NCBI RefSeq assembly: GCF_021491375.1
Contig: NZ_JAKEVY010000001.1
Coordinates: 868,001 to 932,000 of the forward strand
Source: Flavihumibacter fluminis
Lineage (GTDB): Bacteria > Bacteroidota > Bacteroidia > Chitinophagales > Chitinophagaceae
Direction of reading: 5' to 3'
DNA length: 64,000 nucleotides
Part shown: positions 24,699-34,742 of the stretch, in pieces
Position numbering within the stretch: the first letter of the stretch is position 1
Layout: each line of letters starts with the position of its first letter
Position numbers and translations under genes: made by a program
Notes under the pieces: generated by a model
What the model was told of the DNA's origin: nothing
What the model saw: the letters and a program-made list of their open reading frames with translations, nothing else
The model's database searches: none

Positions 24699-25652
24699 CT
24701 ATTTACGGGCAATCACCTGCTTCACTTTCTCCACAATCGCAGCGGCATTCAGGCCATACTTTTCCATTAACTGCGCAGGTGTACCACTTTCACCAAAAGA
24801 ATTGTCAACGCCGACCATTTCAACCGGCGTGGGTCGCTTGCGGCTCAGCAACTGACAAACCGCATCTCCCAAACCACCGTTCAACTGATGCTCTTCAGCA
24901 GTTACCACACAACCTGTTTTTTCCACTGATTTCAAAATTGCTTCTTCATCCAGCGGCTTGATGGTGTGAATATTGATGATTTCTGCATCGATTCCCTCCT
25001 GCTCCAGTAGTTCACCTGCCTGGATTGCTTCCCATACCAGGTGACCCGTTGCTACAATTGTAACATCCTTTCCTTCATTTACCATCCACGCTTTACCGAT
25101 CACAAACTCCTGGTTGGGATCCGTAAATACAGGCACCACTGGTCTGCCAAAGCGCAGGTAAGCCGGTCCTACATGATCCGCCAGGGCAATGGTTGCCGCC
25201 TTGGTCTGGTTATAATCACAGGGATTGATCACAGTCATCTCCGGCATGGAACGCATCATTGCCAGGTCTTCCAGTATCTGGTGCGTGGCACCATCTTCTC
25301 CCAGTGTTAGTCCTGCATGCGATACTGCAATTTTTACATTCGCACTGGAATAAGCTACACTCTGACGAATCTGGTCATATACTCTTCCCGATCCAAAATT
25401 GGCAAATGTTGTGGCATACGGCACATAGCCCGCAATGGCGAGCCCTGCCGCTACTCCAATCATATTGGCCTCCGCAATGCCACACTGCACAAAGCGATCC
25501 GGGTTTTCTTTAATAAAGGCATCCAGTTTCAAAGAAGCCACCAGGTCAGCACAAAGCGCCATTACATTCGGGTGCGACTTGCCCAATTCAGCCATCCCGG
25601 CACCAAAGCCAGATCTTGTATCTTTCTTTTCCGTATAGGTATATTTCTTCAT
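24699..25652 (-). CDS. Transketolase, C-terminal subunit
   Basis: A 317-residue protein with the pyrimidine-binding and C-terminal domains of transketolase. Visible are ALCADLVASLKLDAF, RFVQCGIAEANMIGVAAGLA (the catalytic Glu region), HAGLTLGEDGATHQILEDLAMMRSMP, and the C-terminal domain with VTAEEHQLNGGLGDAV. It forms the active enzyme with the N-terminal subunit encoded 18 bp upstream. Split transketolases are normal and complete, so this is not a broken gene. The enzyme moves two-carbon units in the non-oxidative pentose phosphate pathway, consuming xylulose 5-phosphate from the xylose genes next to it. Confidence 0.95.
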   Translation of the reverse strand: MKKYTYTEKKDTRSGFGAGMAELGKSHPNVMALCADLVASLKLDAFIKENPDRFVQCGIAEANMIGVAAGLAIAGYVPYATTFANFGSGRVYDQIRQSVAYSSANVKIAVSHAGLTLGEDGATHQILEDLAMMRSMPEMTVINPCDYNQTKAATIALADHVGPAYLRFGRPVVPVFTDPNQEFVIGKAWMVNEGKDVTIVATGHLVWEAIQAGELLEQEGIDAEIINIHTIKPLDEEAILKSVEKTGCVVTAEEHQLNGGLGDAVCQLLSRKRPTPVEMVGVDNSFGESGTPAQLMEKYGLNAAAIVEKVKQVIARK

Positions 25653-25670
25653 GATTTGCTGCTTGCTTGA

Positions 25671-26537
25671 TTAATAATCCCCAAGGGTTTCCGGCAACTG
25701 CGCCAGGGCTGCTGCCAATTGTTCATCATTCGGCGCGGTTCCATGCCACTTGTGCGTGTACATCATAAAATCCACCCCGGCACCCATTTCGGTTTTCATC
25801 AGGATCACCACCGGCTGCCCCTTACCCAACAAGGCTTTAGCCGCGGCCAGTGCATCCAATACCTGCTGCATATCATTGCCATCCAGGAGATCCACCGTCA
25901 ACCAGCCAAAGGCTTGGTATTTGGCTTTCAGATCGCGGTTGTCCATCACTTTATCCGTACTGCCATCAATCTGTTGTTTGTTCCAATCCACGATGGCCAC
26001 CAGGTTATCCAGCTTATAATGCGGTGCAAACTGCGCTGCTTCCCATATCTGGCCCTCCTGTTGTTCACCATCACCCATCAGTACGTACACTACGTTGTCT
26101 TCCTTACGCAATTTCTTCGCATAGGCAGCCCCGTTAGCAACTGACAATCCCTGCCCTAAGGAGCCGGATGCCACTCTGATACCAGGCAAATGTTCATGCG
26201 TTGCAGGGTGGCCCTGTAAACGCGAATTGATCTTACGGAAGGTGGTCATCTCTTTTATGTCAAAATAACCACGTCTTGCCAACACCGAATAAAACAGCGG
26301 TGAGATATGGCCGTTAGACAGAAAAAACAGATCCTCTCCTTTTCCTTCCTTCGAAAAATTCAGGTAGCCATCTGCTCCTTTGCTATCATCAATTTTCATA
26401 GCATGGAAATACAGGGCTGTAACCAGATCGGTACAACCCAACGAGCCACCCGGGTGACCCGATTGACAACCATGCACCATGCGCACGATATCCCGTCGCA
26501 CTTGTGCCGCTGTCGCCTTCAGTTCTTCTACTTTCAT
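25671..26537 (-). CDS. Transketolase, N-terminal (thiamine diphosphate-binding) subunit
   Basis: A 288-residue protein carrying the diphosphate-binding domain of transketolase: SGHPGGSLGCTDLVTALYF (residues about 26-44), SLGQGLSVANGAAYA, and the ThDP motif VLMGDGEQQEGQIWEAAQFA, ending with the metal-site Asn in VDWNKQQIDG. With the following gene it makes a heteromeric transketolase. The operon order xylB, xylA, uxuA, tktN, tktC couples pentose and uronate catabolism to central carbon metabolism. Confidence 0.95.
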   Translation of the reverse strand: MKVEELKATAAQVRRDIVRMVHGCQSGHPGGSLGCTDLVTALYFHAMKIDDSKGADGYLNFSKEGKGEDLFFLSNGHISPLFYSVLARRGYFDIKEMTTFRKINSRLQGHPATHEHLPGIRVASGSLGQGLSVANGAAYAKKLRKEDNVVYVLMGDGEQQEGQIWEAAQFAPHYKLDNLVAIVDWNKQQIDGSTDKVMDNRDLKAKYQAFGWLTVDLLDGNDMQQVLDALAAAKALLGKGQPVVILMKTEMGAGVDFMMYTHKWHGTAPNDEQLAAALAQLPETLGDY

Positions 26538-26549
26538 GTTTGGTTTGGT

Positions 26550-27719
26550 TTATGTCGTCATTGCCCGGTGAAGCGCGTATTCCACGCCTCTTATTTCCGC
26601 CAGCCCTTTTAAACGGCCTATTGCGGAATAACCCGGATACGTTTTTTTCTTCAGATCATCCAGCATCTGGTGGCCATGATCCGGCCGCATCGGTAGCGAT
26701 AGCCCTCTGCGTTGCTGAATCATCAGTACCTCCTTGATCACTTCATACATATCGGTGTCACCACCCAGGTGATCGGCTTCATAAAAATTGCCTTCCTCAT
26801 CCCGCTTGGTATTGCGGATATGTAAAAAATGTACTGAATCACCAAAGCGCTTGAGCATGGCCGGCACATTATTGTCCTTCCTTGCCCCAAAGGAACCCGT
26901 ACAAAAACAGAGTCCGTTGGCCGGCGAAGGTACGGCTTCCAATAAATCTGCCGCATCCTGCTCTGTACTCATGATTCTTGGCAGTCCCAAAACAGGATAA
27001 GGAGGGTCATCCGGATGGATAGCCATCTTCACCCCTGCTTCGGCTGCAACCGGCACTACCTGCTTCAGAAAATAAAACAGGTGTTCCTTCAGCTTAGCAG
27101 CATCTATGCCTTTGTATTTCTCCAGCTCAGTCAACACCTGTGCAGCAGTAAAGGAATCATCACTGCCCGGCAGTCCCAGCATCATATTGCCAAACAGATG
27201 CTGGCGCTGATCTTCGCTCATGCTTTCATAACGCTGCTTTGCTCTGTCCACCTGCTCCGGGGTATATTCTTTTTCAGCACCCGGCCTTCCCAGTAAATAC
27301 AGATCAAATACCAGGTAATCCAGCCGGTTGAAATACAACATGGTGCTGCCATCCCCTTTGGGATAGTACACATCGGTTCGGAGCCAGTCGAGTACCGGCA
27401 TGAAATTGTAGGTTATTACTTTAATTCCTTCAGCAGCCAAATTGCGCAAACTTGCCTTGTAATTTTCGATATGGCGCAAGTAATCACCTGTCTGGCGTTT
27501 GATATCATCGCTTACAGGTAAACTCTCTACTACGGTCCATGTCATGCCAGCGGTTTCAATCAACTGTTTACGCTCAGCAATAGCCGAAACAGGCCATACT
27601 TCTCCTACTGGGATCTGGTGTAGAGCAGTAACAACGCCGGCACAGCCCGCCTGACGAATATCTGATAAACTCACTACGTCATTCGGACCATACCAGCGCA
27701 TGGTTTGGTGCATCAGCAT
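26550..27719 (-). CDS. uxuA: Mannonate dehydratase
   Basis: A 389-residue UxuA-type mannonate dehydratase converting D-mannonate to 2-keto-3-deoxy-D-gluconate. The TIM-barrel shows [19 protein letters not shown] at the start, [34 protein letters not shown] (metal-site His and Asp), [12 protein letters not shown] and the C-terminal RPDHGHQM. Length is typical. It handles glucuronate released from xylan by the GH67 and GH115 enzymes nearby. The earlier pathway steps, glucuronate isomerase (UxaC) and fructuronate reductase (UxuB), are not obviously present, although an SDR gene in the adjacent cluster may supply the latter. Confidence 0.96.
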   Translation of the reverse strand: MLMHQTMRWYGPNDVVSLSDIRQAGCAGVVTALHQIPVGEVWPVSAIAERKQLIETAGMTWTVVESLPVSDDIKRQTGDYLRHIENYKASLRNLAAEGIKVITYNFMPVLDWLRTDVYYPKGDGSTMLYFNRLDYLVFDLYLLGRPGAEKEYTPEQVDRAKQRYESMSEDQRQHLFGNMMLGLPGSDDSFTAAQVLTELEKYKGIDAAKLKEHLFYFLKQVVPVAAEAGVKMAIHPDDPPYPVLGLPRIMSTEQDAADLLEAVPSPANGLCFCTGSFGARKDNNVPAMLKRFGDSVHFLHIRNTKRDEEGNFYEADHLGGDTDMYEVIKEVLMIQQRRGLSLPMRPDHGHQMLDDLKKKTYPGYSAIGRLKGLAEIRGVEYALHRAMTT

Positions 27720-27739
27720 ATTTCCTGAATTGGTTTCCG

Positions 27740-29068
27740 TTAAATATACTGATTGATGATGTTTTCGAGGAATTCCTGCTTGCCGCTCTTCGCTGCAGGC
27801 TCACCATTTTCAATAGCATAGGCCCTTAAGTCTTCCAGGGTCAGCTTGCCATCCTCAAACTCCTTACCCTTCCCGGCATCGAAAGATACATACCGATCCT
27901 TACGAATTTGCTTGTAGGCAGATTTTTGCAGCACTGCATCCGCAATCAGCAGCGCACGGGCAAACGTATCCATTCCACCGATATGCGCATGGAAGATATC
28001 TTCCACATCGGTACTGTTTCTTCTGATCTTGGCGTCGAAATTGATACCACCACCACCAAATCCACCGGCTTCCAGAATGATCAACATGGCTTCTGCCAGC
28101 TCATTCAGATTATTCGGGAACTGGTCAGTATCCCATCCATTCTGATAATCACCTCTGTTCGCATCGATGCTGCCCAGCAGCCCGGCATCCGCCGCCACCT
28201 GCAGTTCATGCGTGAAGGTATGTCCAGCCAGGGTAGCATGGTTCACTTCAATATTCAGGCTGAAATCATTCAGCAAATCGTGCTGGCGCAGGAAGCCGAT
28301 CACGGTTTCACAATCGTAATCATACTGGTGCTTGCTGGGCTCACAAGGTTTGGGTTCGATAAAGAATTTGCCTTTAAAGCCATTCCGGCGTGCATAATCT
28401 TTTGCCGCATGCAGGAAGCGGGCCAGGTGCTCTTTCTCACGTTTCATATCGGTATTGAGCAGGCTCATATAACCTTCGCGACCGCCCCAGAATACATAAT
28501 TCTGTCCGCCCAATGCGATGGTTGCATCCAGGGCTGCCTTCACTTGTGCGGCACCATGAGCCAAAACATGGAAATCCGGGTTGGTGGCGGCACCATTCAT
28601 ATAACGGCGACTACTAAACAGATTGGCCGTTCCCCACAGCAATTGAATGCCACTTGCTTTTTGTTTCTCTTTCAGGTATTCGGTAAGCGTTTGTAAACGA
28701 CGATCATTTTCTGCAACATCAGTACCATAGTCTACTACATCCACATCATGGAAACAGTAGAAAGGAAGTCCGAGTTTGGTGAAGAATTCAAATGCAGCAT
28801 CGGCTTTGTCTTTCGCGCGCTCAATTGCATCACTTTTTTCATTCCAGGGGAATAGATGGGTAGCTTCACCAAAAGGATCTGATCCGTTTCCACAGAAGCT
28901 ATGCCAGTAAGCTCCTGCAAAACGCAAGTGCTCCTGCATGGTTTTTCCTGCCACTACTTTATTGGCATCGTACCACCGGAAAGCCAGCGGATTGTCCGAT
29001 TCTCTTCCTTCGTATTTGATTTCCGGCACGCCTTTGAAATACTCTTTTTGTCCAAGTGTAATTGACAT
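27740..29068 (-). CDS. xylA: Xylose isomerase
   Basis: A 442-residue class II xylose isomerase interconverting D-xylose and D-xylulose with two divalent metals. Signature sites: catalytic His and Asp in [27 protein letters not shown], metal ligands in [29 protein letters not shown] and [19 protein letters not shown]. It lies 20 bp after xylB and 20 bp before uxuA in the minus-strand operon. The Bacteroidota class II enzymes are well known for function in heterologous hosts, so this is a confident call. Confidence 0.98.
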   Translation of the reverse strand: MSITLGQKEYFKGVPEIKYEGRESDNPLAFRWYDANKVVAGKTMQEHLRFAGAYWHSFCGNGSDPFGEATHLFPWNEKSDAIERAKDKADAAFEFFTKLGLPFYCFHDVDVVDYGTDVAENDRRLQTLTEYLKEKQKASGIQLLWGTANLFSSRRYMNGAATNPDFHVLAHGAAQVKAALDATIALGGQNYVFWGGREGYMSLLNTDMKREKEHLARFLHAAKDYARRNGFKGKFFIEPKPCEPSKHQYDYDCETVIGFLRQHDLLNDFSLNIEVNHATLAGHTFTHELQVAADAGLLGSIDANRGDYQNGWDTDQFPNNLNELAEAMLIILEAGGFGGGGINFDAKIRRNSTDVEDIFHAHIGGMDTFARALLIADAVLQKSAYKQIRKDRYVSFDAGKGKEFEDGKLTLEDLRAYAIENGEPAAKSGKQEFLENIINQYI

Positions 29069-29088
29069 GGTTGCTTGTTGATTGGTTA

Positions 29089-30576
29089 TTAATGTTGGCT
29101 GGCAAGCCGCTGATCCAACAGCGCCTTCCAGTCCTGGTATATGTTTTCGTATGTTTCCTGATTATCTGGCTCCATTACACCAATAGGTTTGCGCCTGCTG
29201 CCGGCTTCCTGTGCAGTCGCATAGTAACGGGCACCAATACCCGCACCAATAGCAGCCCCGAAGCTACCATCGCCTTCATAAAATTCTACACTAACCTGGT
29301 TGAGCGTGGCAAAAGCTTTTGTAAACACTTCACTCAGGAAGAGATTTGCTTTGCCTGCACGTACAACAGAAGGTTGAATGCCGTTTTCGCGCATAATATC
29401 CAGTCCATATCGGAAAGAACAGGCAATTCCTTCCTGCACGGCCCTTACCATATGCGCTGTTGTATGGATATTGAAGTCAAGATGTTGTATATGGCCGCCT
29501 ATGATGCGATTGTTTAACATGCGTTCTGCCCCATTACCAAATGGAAGCGCCCTTAATCCATTGGCTCCAATAGTCACTCCTGCCGCCAGTTCATTGAGTG
29601 CCGCATAACTGAGCGAAGAGCCAGCCAGGTTTTTGATCCATCTATTAAAAATGCCGGTTCCATTAATGCAGAGCAAAACACCGATGCGCCTAAGTTCCTC
29701 ACTGTAATTCACATGCGCAAAACTGTTGATGCGCGATTGGGGATCATAACTCAGTACATCACTTACGCCATAGATTACGCCCGAGGTTCCTGCGGTAGTG
29801 GCCACTTCACCCGGCTCCAGCACATTTAAGGATAGTGCATTGTTTGGCTGATCTCCTGCTTTATAAGTAACCGGTATTCCGGCTTTCAGTTGAAGCCTGT
29901 CTGCTACTACAGACTTTAATTGTCCGTGTGATGAAAATAGTGGCCGAAGCTCCGGTATATGAAGCTTATTGAACCCATAGGTTTTCATAACATCCCCGGA
30001 CAACTGATTTTCTTTAAAATCCCAGAACACTCCTTCCGACAATGCTGATGCAGTGGTAGTTGTTTCACCAGTCATTTTCATTGCAATGAAATCTCCCGGC
30101 AACAAAACCTGATCAATTTTTTCATAGATCGCTGGCTCATTGGCTTTTACCCATGCGAGTTTGGAAGCGGTGAAATTTCCGGGTGAGTTGAGCAAATGAG
30201 CAAGGCTACGATCCGGACCTATTTGCTGAAATGCGTTTTCGCCGATGGCAACAGCTCTGCTATCACACCATATAATGGAGTTGCGCAAAACCTGTTGGTC
30301 TTTATCTACCAGTACGAGTCCATGCATTTGATAAGCGATACCGATGGCTCCAATAGCTGTTGGATCATACGACTTGCTGGCATGGCATTTTAAAATGGCC
30401 TGCTGCACATGATCCCACCACAACTCAGGCGACTGCTCAGCCCAGCCGGGTTGCACACTGATAATATCCGCTTCTGTTTCAGGATAACTGGCAGTGGCAA
30501 GAATCGATTGCGAATCGGCTTCTACAACAGAAACCTTTATGGAAGATGTACCCAGGTCGATGCCTACTAATAACAT
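29089..30576 (-). CDS. xylB: Xylulokinase
   Basis: A 495-residue FGGY-family kinase phosphorylating D-xylulose. The N-terminal phosphate loop is [19 protein letters not shown], the substrate region has [17 protein letters not shown] and IIWCDSRA, and the second domain includes [24 protein letters not shown] and [18 protein letters not shown] chose the ATG at 30576, since the 27 in-frame upstream residues precede the conserved phosphate loop and are not family-like. It is the first gene of the minus-strand pentose operon and is divergent from the LacI-type regulator gene. Confidence 0.95.
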   Translation of the reverse strand: MLLVGIDLGTSSIKVSVVEADSQSILATASYPETEADIISVQPGWAEQSPELWWDHVQQAILKCHASKSYDPTAIGAIGIAYQMHGLVLVDKDQQVLRNSIIWCDSRAVAIGENAFQQIGPDRSLAHLLNSPGNFTASKLAWVKANEPAIYEKIDQVLLPGDFIAMKMTGETTTTASALSEGVFWDFKENQLSGDVMKTYGFNKLHIPELRPLFSSHGQLKSVVADRLQLKAGIPVTYKAGDQPNNALSLNVLEPGEVATTAGTSGVIYGVSDVLSYDPQSRINSFAHVNYSEELRRIGVLLCINGTGIFNRWIKNLAGSSLSYAALNELAAGVTIGANGLRALPFGNGAERMLNNRIIGGHIQHLDFNIHTTAHMVRAVQEGIACSFRYGLDIMRENGIQPSVVRAGKANLFLSEVFTKAFATLNQVSVEFYEGDGSFGAAIGAGIGARYYATAQEAGSRRKPIGVMEPDNQETYENIYQDWKALLDQRLASQH

Positions 30577-30710
30577 GTTTGTTGTTTGACAAATGGATTG
30601 GAAAGATACTGAAGCCCAATTAAAATGCAGCAGCGATGAAACGCAACCGGCAAGCAATCAGGACCTGAAGCAGGCTCTCCTAAAAGCGAAATTAGGGGAA
30701 TTTAGAAAAA

Positions 30711-30726
30711 ATGCAACTGATTGCAT
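30711..30726. promoter_or_regulatory. Candidate LacI-type operator 1
   Basis: Palindrome ATGCAActgaTTGCAT, 6-bp arms around a 4-base centre, in the xylB-lacI intergenic region. Its core GCAACTGATTGC recurs exactly at 30813-30824, and the GCAA...TTGC half-site arrangement is LacI-family-like. Position upstream of xylB (start 30576) fits repression of the minus-strand operon. Confidence 0.65.
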
Positions 30727-30753
30727 AAAAATATTGCAAAAAGCAATATTTTT
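30727..30753. promoter_or_regulatory. 11-bp inverted repeat next to the operator
   Basis: AAAAATATTGC (30727-30737) and GCAATATTTTT (30743-30753) form a perfect 11-bp dyad with loop AAAAA, directly abutting operator 1. The inner TTGC/GCAA resembles the operator half-sites in inverted order. It could be a weak AT-rich terminator, a further binding site or a looping element. Confidence 0.45.
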
Positions 30754-30812
30754 GGAGAATGGGAGGATACAATGATAAGGTAAAACGGTAAATTCACCGG
30801 TAGAATAGAAGA

Positions 30813-30824
30813 GCAACTGATTGC
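30813..30824. promoter_or_regulatory. Candidate LacI-type operator 2 at the regulator start
   Basis: GCAACTGATTGC, identical to the core of operator 1, ending 3 bases before the ATG of the regulator gene at 30828. A repressor bound here would block transcription or initiation of its own gene and the 11-gene cluster behind it. Confidence 0.65.
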
Positions 30825-30827
30825 AAA

Positions 30828-31862
30828 ATGAAGACAAAAAAGGAAGTCACCATATATGATATAGCCCAGCAACTGGATATTTCCACTGCTACTGTGAGCA
30901 GAGCCTTGCAAAACAATCCGGTTATCAATAAAAATACCCGACGGAAAATCCAGGAAGCCGCGCGGGAACTGGGTTACAGGCAAAACACCTTCGCCAGTAA
31001 CCTGCGCAAACAAAAGACCAATACTATCGGTATCATTGTTCATGAACTTAACAGTAACTTCATCACATCCGTGTTGGCGGGCATTGAGAAAGTCACGGCT
31101 GACGCGGGTTACGACCTTCTGATCGCTCACTCATCCGAATCTTTTAAAAAAGAAACTGCCAACGTGCTTAACCTGTTTCATAAAAGAGTAGATGGACTGA
31201 TTGCTTCCCTGGCTTTTGACACCAGGGGGTTGGATCATTTTCAATCATTTTTTGATAAAAATATACCAGTAATTTTCTTCGACCGGGTGGAGGAAAAAGC
31301 TGATAATACCAAAGTGATCATCGACAACTTCAAGGCCGGGTACCAGGCAACCAAACACCTGATTGAGCAGGGATGCAAACGGATTGTAATAGTAACGGCC
31401 AGCCTTAGCCGAAACGTATACGCAGAGCGTTTGCGTGGTTACAAGGAAGCACTCAGGGAGCGCCAGATCAAATTCGATGAAAACCTGGTACTGATCAAAG
31501 ACCTCAGTGAAAAATGCGGTCGTGAAGCAGCCCTCCAGATTCTCCAAATGAAACCCAGACCTGACGCTGCTTTTATCACAAACGATTTCTCTGCAGCTGT
31601 CTGCATGCAAACCCTCAAAGAAAAAGGTATCCGGATTCCGCAGGATATTGCCATTGTTGGATTTAACAACGATGCCATTTGCAAAATCATTGAACCACAA
31701 CTAACCACCATTAATTATCCGGGTATGGATATCGGCGAAATGGCAGCCCGTAACCTGATTGCGCACCTCAAAGGCGATACAGATATCCGGCAAACCAATA
31801 CCATCATTGCCAAATCCGAACTCATTATTCGGCAATCCTCCCTCAAAAAAGGAAAAAAATAA
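30828..31862 (+). CDS. LacI-family transcriptional regulator of the xylan/xylose cluster
   Basis: A 344-residue LacI/GalR-type regulator. The DNA-binding headpiece is TIYDIAQQLDISTATVSRALQNN (starting residue 8) followed by the hinge helix TRRKIQEAARELGY. The effector domain has the usual TIGIIVHELNSNFITSVLAGIE, FFDRVEEKADNTKVIIDN, QGCKRIVIVTA and IAIVGFNNDAICKIIEPQLTTINYP pattern. It heads the plus-strand cluster of xylan genes, GH67 starting 11 bp after its stop, and is divergent from xylB. It therefore probably controls both directions, with a xylose- or xylooligosaccharide-related effector. Confidence 0.94.
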   Translation: MKTKKEVTIYDIAQQLDISTATVSRALQNNPVINKNTRRKIQEAARELGYRQNTFASNLRKQKTNTIGIIVHELNSNFITSVLAGIEKVTADAGYDLLIAHSSESFKKETANVLNLFHKRVDGLIASLAFDTRGLDHFQSFFDKNIPVIFFDRVEEKADNTKVIIDNFKAGYQATKHLIEQGCKRIVIVTASLSRNVYAERLRGYKEALRERQIKFDENLVLIKDLSEKCGREAALQILQMKPRPDAAFITNDFSAAVCMQTLKEKGIRIPQDIAIVGFNNDAICKIIEPQLTTINYPGMDIGEMAARNLIAHLKGDTDIRQTNTIIAKSELIIRQSSLKKGKK

Positions 31863-31873
31863 CGATCACTGCC

Positions 31874-33970
31874 ATGAAAGTAAATTTGCTTGCCCTGTTG
31901 TTATTGTTGTTTTCTTTCGCACAGGCGGAAGATGGTTACCGGCTTTGGTTACGCTATGATCAGTTGAAAAATGCATCCCTGCGAACCGGTTATGAGTCCC
32001 GGCTTGCCACTATTTCTCTTCCTGGCAACTCCCCCACGCTCCAGGTAGCCCGCAAAGAATTGGAAATGGCCCTTAGCGGATTATTGGGGAAAATGGTTCG
32101 CATTCCGGAAACCAGAAATCCTCAGGCCAGCTTGCAAATAGAAAAATCCTCAGCCAGAGTTAGTGCACAGGAATTAACCTCGCTTGGAGAGGAAGGATTT
32201 CTGATTCGGTCAACCGGTGGTAAAAGTCCGCTGCTGATCACTGCCAACTCAGAAGTTGGTTTGCTCTATGGGGTATTTCATTTCCTTCGTCTGCTGCAAA
32301 CGGAACAATCCATTGAAAAACTGAATATCAAAGAAGTACCCAGGCTCGCACTACGTATGCTCAATCACTGGGATAACCTGGATCGTACCGTGGAGCGTGG
32401 ATATGCGGGATTTTCCATCTGGAACTGGCATACCCTGCCAACCTATATGGATCAGCGTTATATTGATTATGCCCGGGCCAATGCTTCGATAGGCATCAAT
32501 GCGGTATCGATCACCAATGTAAATGCAAACGCCACCATCCTTACCCAGCCCTATTTGCAGAAGGTAAAAGCACTGGCAGATTTGTTTCGTGCCTATGGTA
32601 TCAAAGTATACCTGACGGCAAGATTCAGTGCACCGGTTGAGATAGGCGGACTAAAAACCGCTGATCCTCTTGAACCGGCTGTACAACAATGGTGGAAAGA
32701 TAAAGCACGTGAGATCTATGCCATCATACCTGATTTTGGAGGTTTCCTCGTGAAGGCTAACAGTGAAGGACAACCCGGTCCTCAGGATTATAAACGCACC
32801 CATGCCGATGGCGCCAATATGCTGGCAGATGCGGTTGCTCCCTTCAAAGGAAAGGTGATCTGGAGGGCTTTTGTTTACAGTGCAGAAGTACCCGACGACC
32901 GGCACAAACAAGCTTACTCCGAATTCCTGCCACTGGATGGCAAATTTCGATCTAACGTACTCGTTCAGGTGAAAAACGGGGCTATTGATTTTATGCCCCG
33001 GGAACCATTCCATCCTTTATTTGGTGCGCTTCCCAAAACACCGGTAATGATGGAATTCCAAATAACACAGGAATATCTCGGACAGGGCACTCACCTGGTT
33101 TACCTCGCTCCTTTATTCAAGGAATGCCTGGAAAGTGATACCTATCAAAAAGGAAAGGGAACTACAGTAGCATCTACATTGAACGGAATGGCTGGGGTAT
33201 CCAATATTGGAACGGATATCAACTGGACCGGCCATTTATTCGGACAGGCAAACTGGTACGCATTGGGCAGACTGGCATGGAATCACGAACTAAGTGCTGA
33301 AGACATTGCTAAAGAATGGATTCGTATGAGTTTTTCAACTGATCCTTCACTGGTGTCAGACCTCACCCAAATGATGCTTGCATCTAGGGAGATCCTGGTG
33401 AATTATATGAATCCTATCGGCCTGCACCATATCATGGCTACCGGACATCATTACGGACCTGGCCCCTGGGTTGCTGATCTGAATCGTCCCGAATGGAATC
33501 CAACTTATTACCACCGCGCCGACAGCATCGGTATTGGTTTCAACAGAACTGCAACCGGCTCAGATGCACTTTCACAATACCATCCCGATGCTGCTAAAAA
33601 ATGGAGCGATCCTGCAACCTGTCCGGATATAGACCTGCTCTGGTTTCATCACCTGCCCTGGAATTTCACCATGAGAAGCGGCCGGACTTTATGGAATGAA
33701 CTCTGCTATCGCTACAACCTGGGTGTAGACAGTGTAAGCTGGATGCAAACAGTCTGGAATCGCCAGCAATCCAAATTGGATGCACAGCGATTCGAGCAGG
33801 TGAAAATGCTGCTGAATATACAGCACCAGGAAGCGAAATGGTGGAGAGATGCCTGCCTCCTTTATTTCCAAAGCTTTTCCAGGTTACCTATACCAGCACC
33901 ATATGAACAACCGGCGAAGAGCCTGGACTATTATAAATCCCTGCAGTTCCCCTATGCTCCGGGGCATTAA
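31874..33970 (+). CDS. GH67 alpha-glucuronidase
   Basis: A 698-residue glycoside hydrolase 67 enzyme that removes (4-O-methyl-)glucuronic acid from the non-reducing end of xylooligosaccharides. A signal peptide (about 18 residues, ending FAQA) sends it to the periplasm. Catalytic residues are visible: acid Glu298 in ANSEGQPGP, and the base region with Asp372 in KNGAIDFMPREPFHPLFG and Glu400 in QITQEYLG. The N-terminal domain and the long C-terminal helical domain are complete. Its action pairs with the GH10 xylanase, whose products carry terminal glucuronate. It is the second gene of the plus-strand cluster. Confidence 0.96.
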   Translation: MKVNLLALLLLLFSFAQAEDGYRLWLRYDQLKNASLRTGYESRLATISLPGNSPTLQVARKELEMALSGLLGKMVRIPETRNPQASLQIEKSSARVSAQELTSLGEEGFLIRSTGGKSPLLITANSEVGLLYGVFHFLRLLQTEQSIEKLNIKEVPRLALRMLNHWDNLDRTVERGYAGFSIWNWHTLPTYMDQRYIDYARANASIGINAVSITNVNANATILTQPYLQKVKALADLFRAYGIKVYLTARFSAPVEIGGLKTADPLEPAVQQWWKDKAREIYAIIPDFGGFLVKANSEGQPGPQDYKRTHADGANMLADAVAPFKGKVIWRAFVYSAEVPDDRHKQAYSEFLPLDGKFRSNVLVQVKNGAIDFMPREPFHPLFGALPKTPVMMEFQITQEYLGQGTHLVYLAPLFKECLESDTYQKGKGTTVASTLNGMAGVSNIGTDINWTGHLFGQANWYALGRLAWNHELSAEDIAKEWIRMSFSTDPSLVSDLTQMMLASREILVNYMNPIGLHHIMATGHHYGPGPWVADLNRPEWNPTYYHRADSIGIGFNRTATGSDALSQYHPDAAKKWSDPATCPDIDLLWFHHLPWNFTMRSGRTLWNELCYRYNLGVDSVSWMQTVWNRQQSKLDAQRFEQVKMLLNIQHQEAKWWRDACLLYFQSFSRLPIPAPYEQPAKSLDYYKSLQFPYAPGH

Positions 33971-33986
33971 AGCAAGAACCATTACC

Positions 33987-34733
33987 ATGCAAACAGAGAA
34001 GAAAACAGCGATTGTAACAGGTGGAGGATCCGGACTTGGATTCGCGATCGCGAAAGCCTTTACCCAAAATGGAATCACCACCATTATTGCCGGACGAGAC
34101 CAGGCGAAACTAATAAAAGCGCAGGAACAATTAGGTCCGCTTTGCATTTTTAAAGTGTTGGATGTTACTGATTACAAGGCGATACCAGCCTTTGTAGAAG
34201 AAGTCGAATCCAAACACGGACCAATTGATATTCTCGTAAACAATGCCGGCATCAACCAGAAAAAAGAGTTTACGGAAGTAAGCGATATCGAATTCACCAA
34301 CATGCTGAATACCAATGTAACAGCCGTTTTTGTATTAAGCAGAGAGGTGGCAAAAAAGATGCTTACGCGAAAAAAAGGATCCATCCTCAACATCAGTTCC
34401 ATGGCGGCACAGTATGGCCTACCAAAAGTGATTGCCTATACCGCAAGCAAAACCGCTATTGAAGGCATGACCCGCGCGATGGCAGTAGAACTATCGCCAA
34501 TGGGTATACGCGTAAATGCTATAGCACCCGGATTTATTTATAGTGATATGACCGCAAAAGCCCTGGATTCTGACCCGGATCGTAAGGCAAGAGTAATGGC
34601 TCGCACCCCTATGGGCCACATGGGACAACCGGAAGACATAGGTGCTGCTGCCCTGTATTTATCAGGTGAGGATGCCCGTTATATAACCGGAGTAGTGCTG
34701 CCTGTAGATGGCGGAAACAGTATCAGTTATTAA
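33987..34733 (+). CDS. SDR-family oxidoreductase, candidate uronate-pathway dehydrogenase
   Basis: A 248-residue classical short-chain dehydrogenase. It has the cofactor motif TGGGSGLGFAIAK, NNAGINQK, and the catalytic Ser-Tyr-Lys set (ISSMAAQYGLPKVIAYTASK). The start is the ATG at 33987; the longer open frame overlaps the end of the GH67 gene and is not family-like. Cytoplasmic. It resembles gluconate 5-dehydrogenase-like SDRs. Its place between two alpha-glucuronidase genes suggests a step on released glucuronate, for example fructuronate-to-mannonate reduction (a UxuB substitute) before UxuA. That substrate is inferred from context only. Confidence 0.88.
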   Translation: MQTEKKTAIVTGGGSGLGFAIAKAFTQNGITTIIAGRDQAKLIKAQEQLGPLCIFKVLDVTDYKAIPAFVEEVESKHGPIDILVNNAGINQKKEFTEVSDIEFTNMLNTNVTAVFVLSREVAKKMLTRKKGSILNISSMAAQYGLPKVIAYTASKTAIEGMTRAMAVELSPMGIRVNAIAPGFIYSDMTAKALDSDPDRKARVMARTPMGHMGQPEDIGAAALYLSGEDARYITGVVLPVDGGNSISY

Positions 34734-34742
34734 TTAATTGCT

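Noticed and set aside
24699-26537. Transketolase genes as one gene broken by a frameshift
   Set aside because: Both halves have proper starts, stops and complete domains, and split transketolases are common in Bacteria; an 18-bp gap separates them.
30577-30657. Longer N-terminus for xylulokinase
   Set aside because: The 27 extra residues precede the conserved phosphate loop and lie in the shared regulatory region.
33849-33986. Longer N-terminus for the SDR gene
   Set aside because: The extension lies inside the end of GH67, lacks SDR features and the conserved start MQTEKKTAIVTGG is at 33987.
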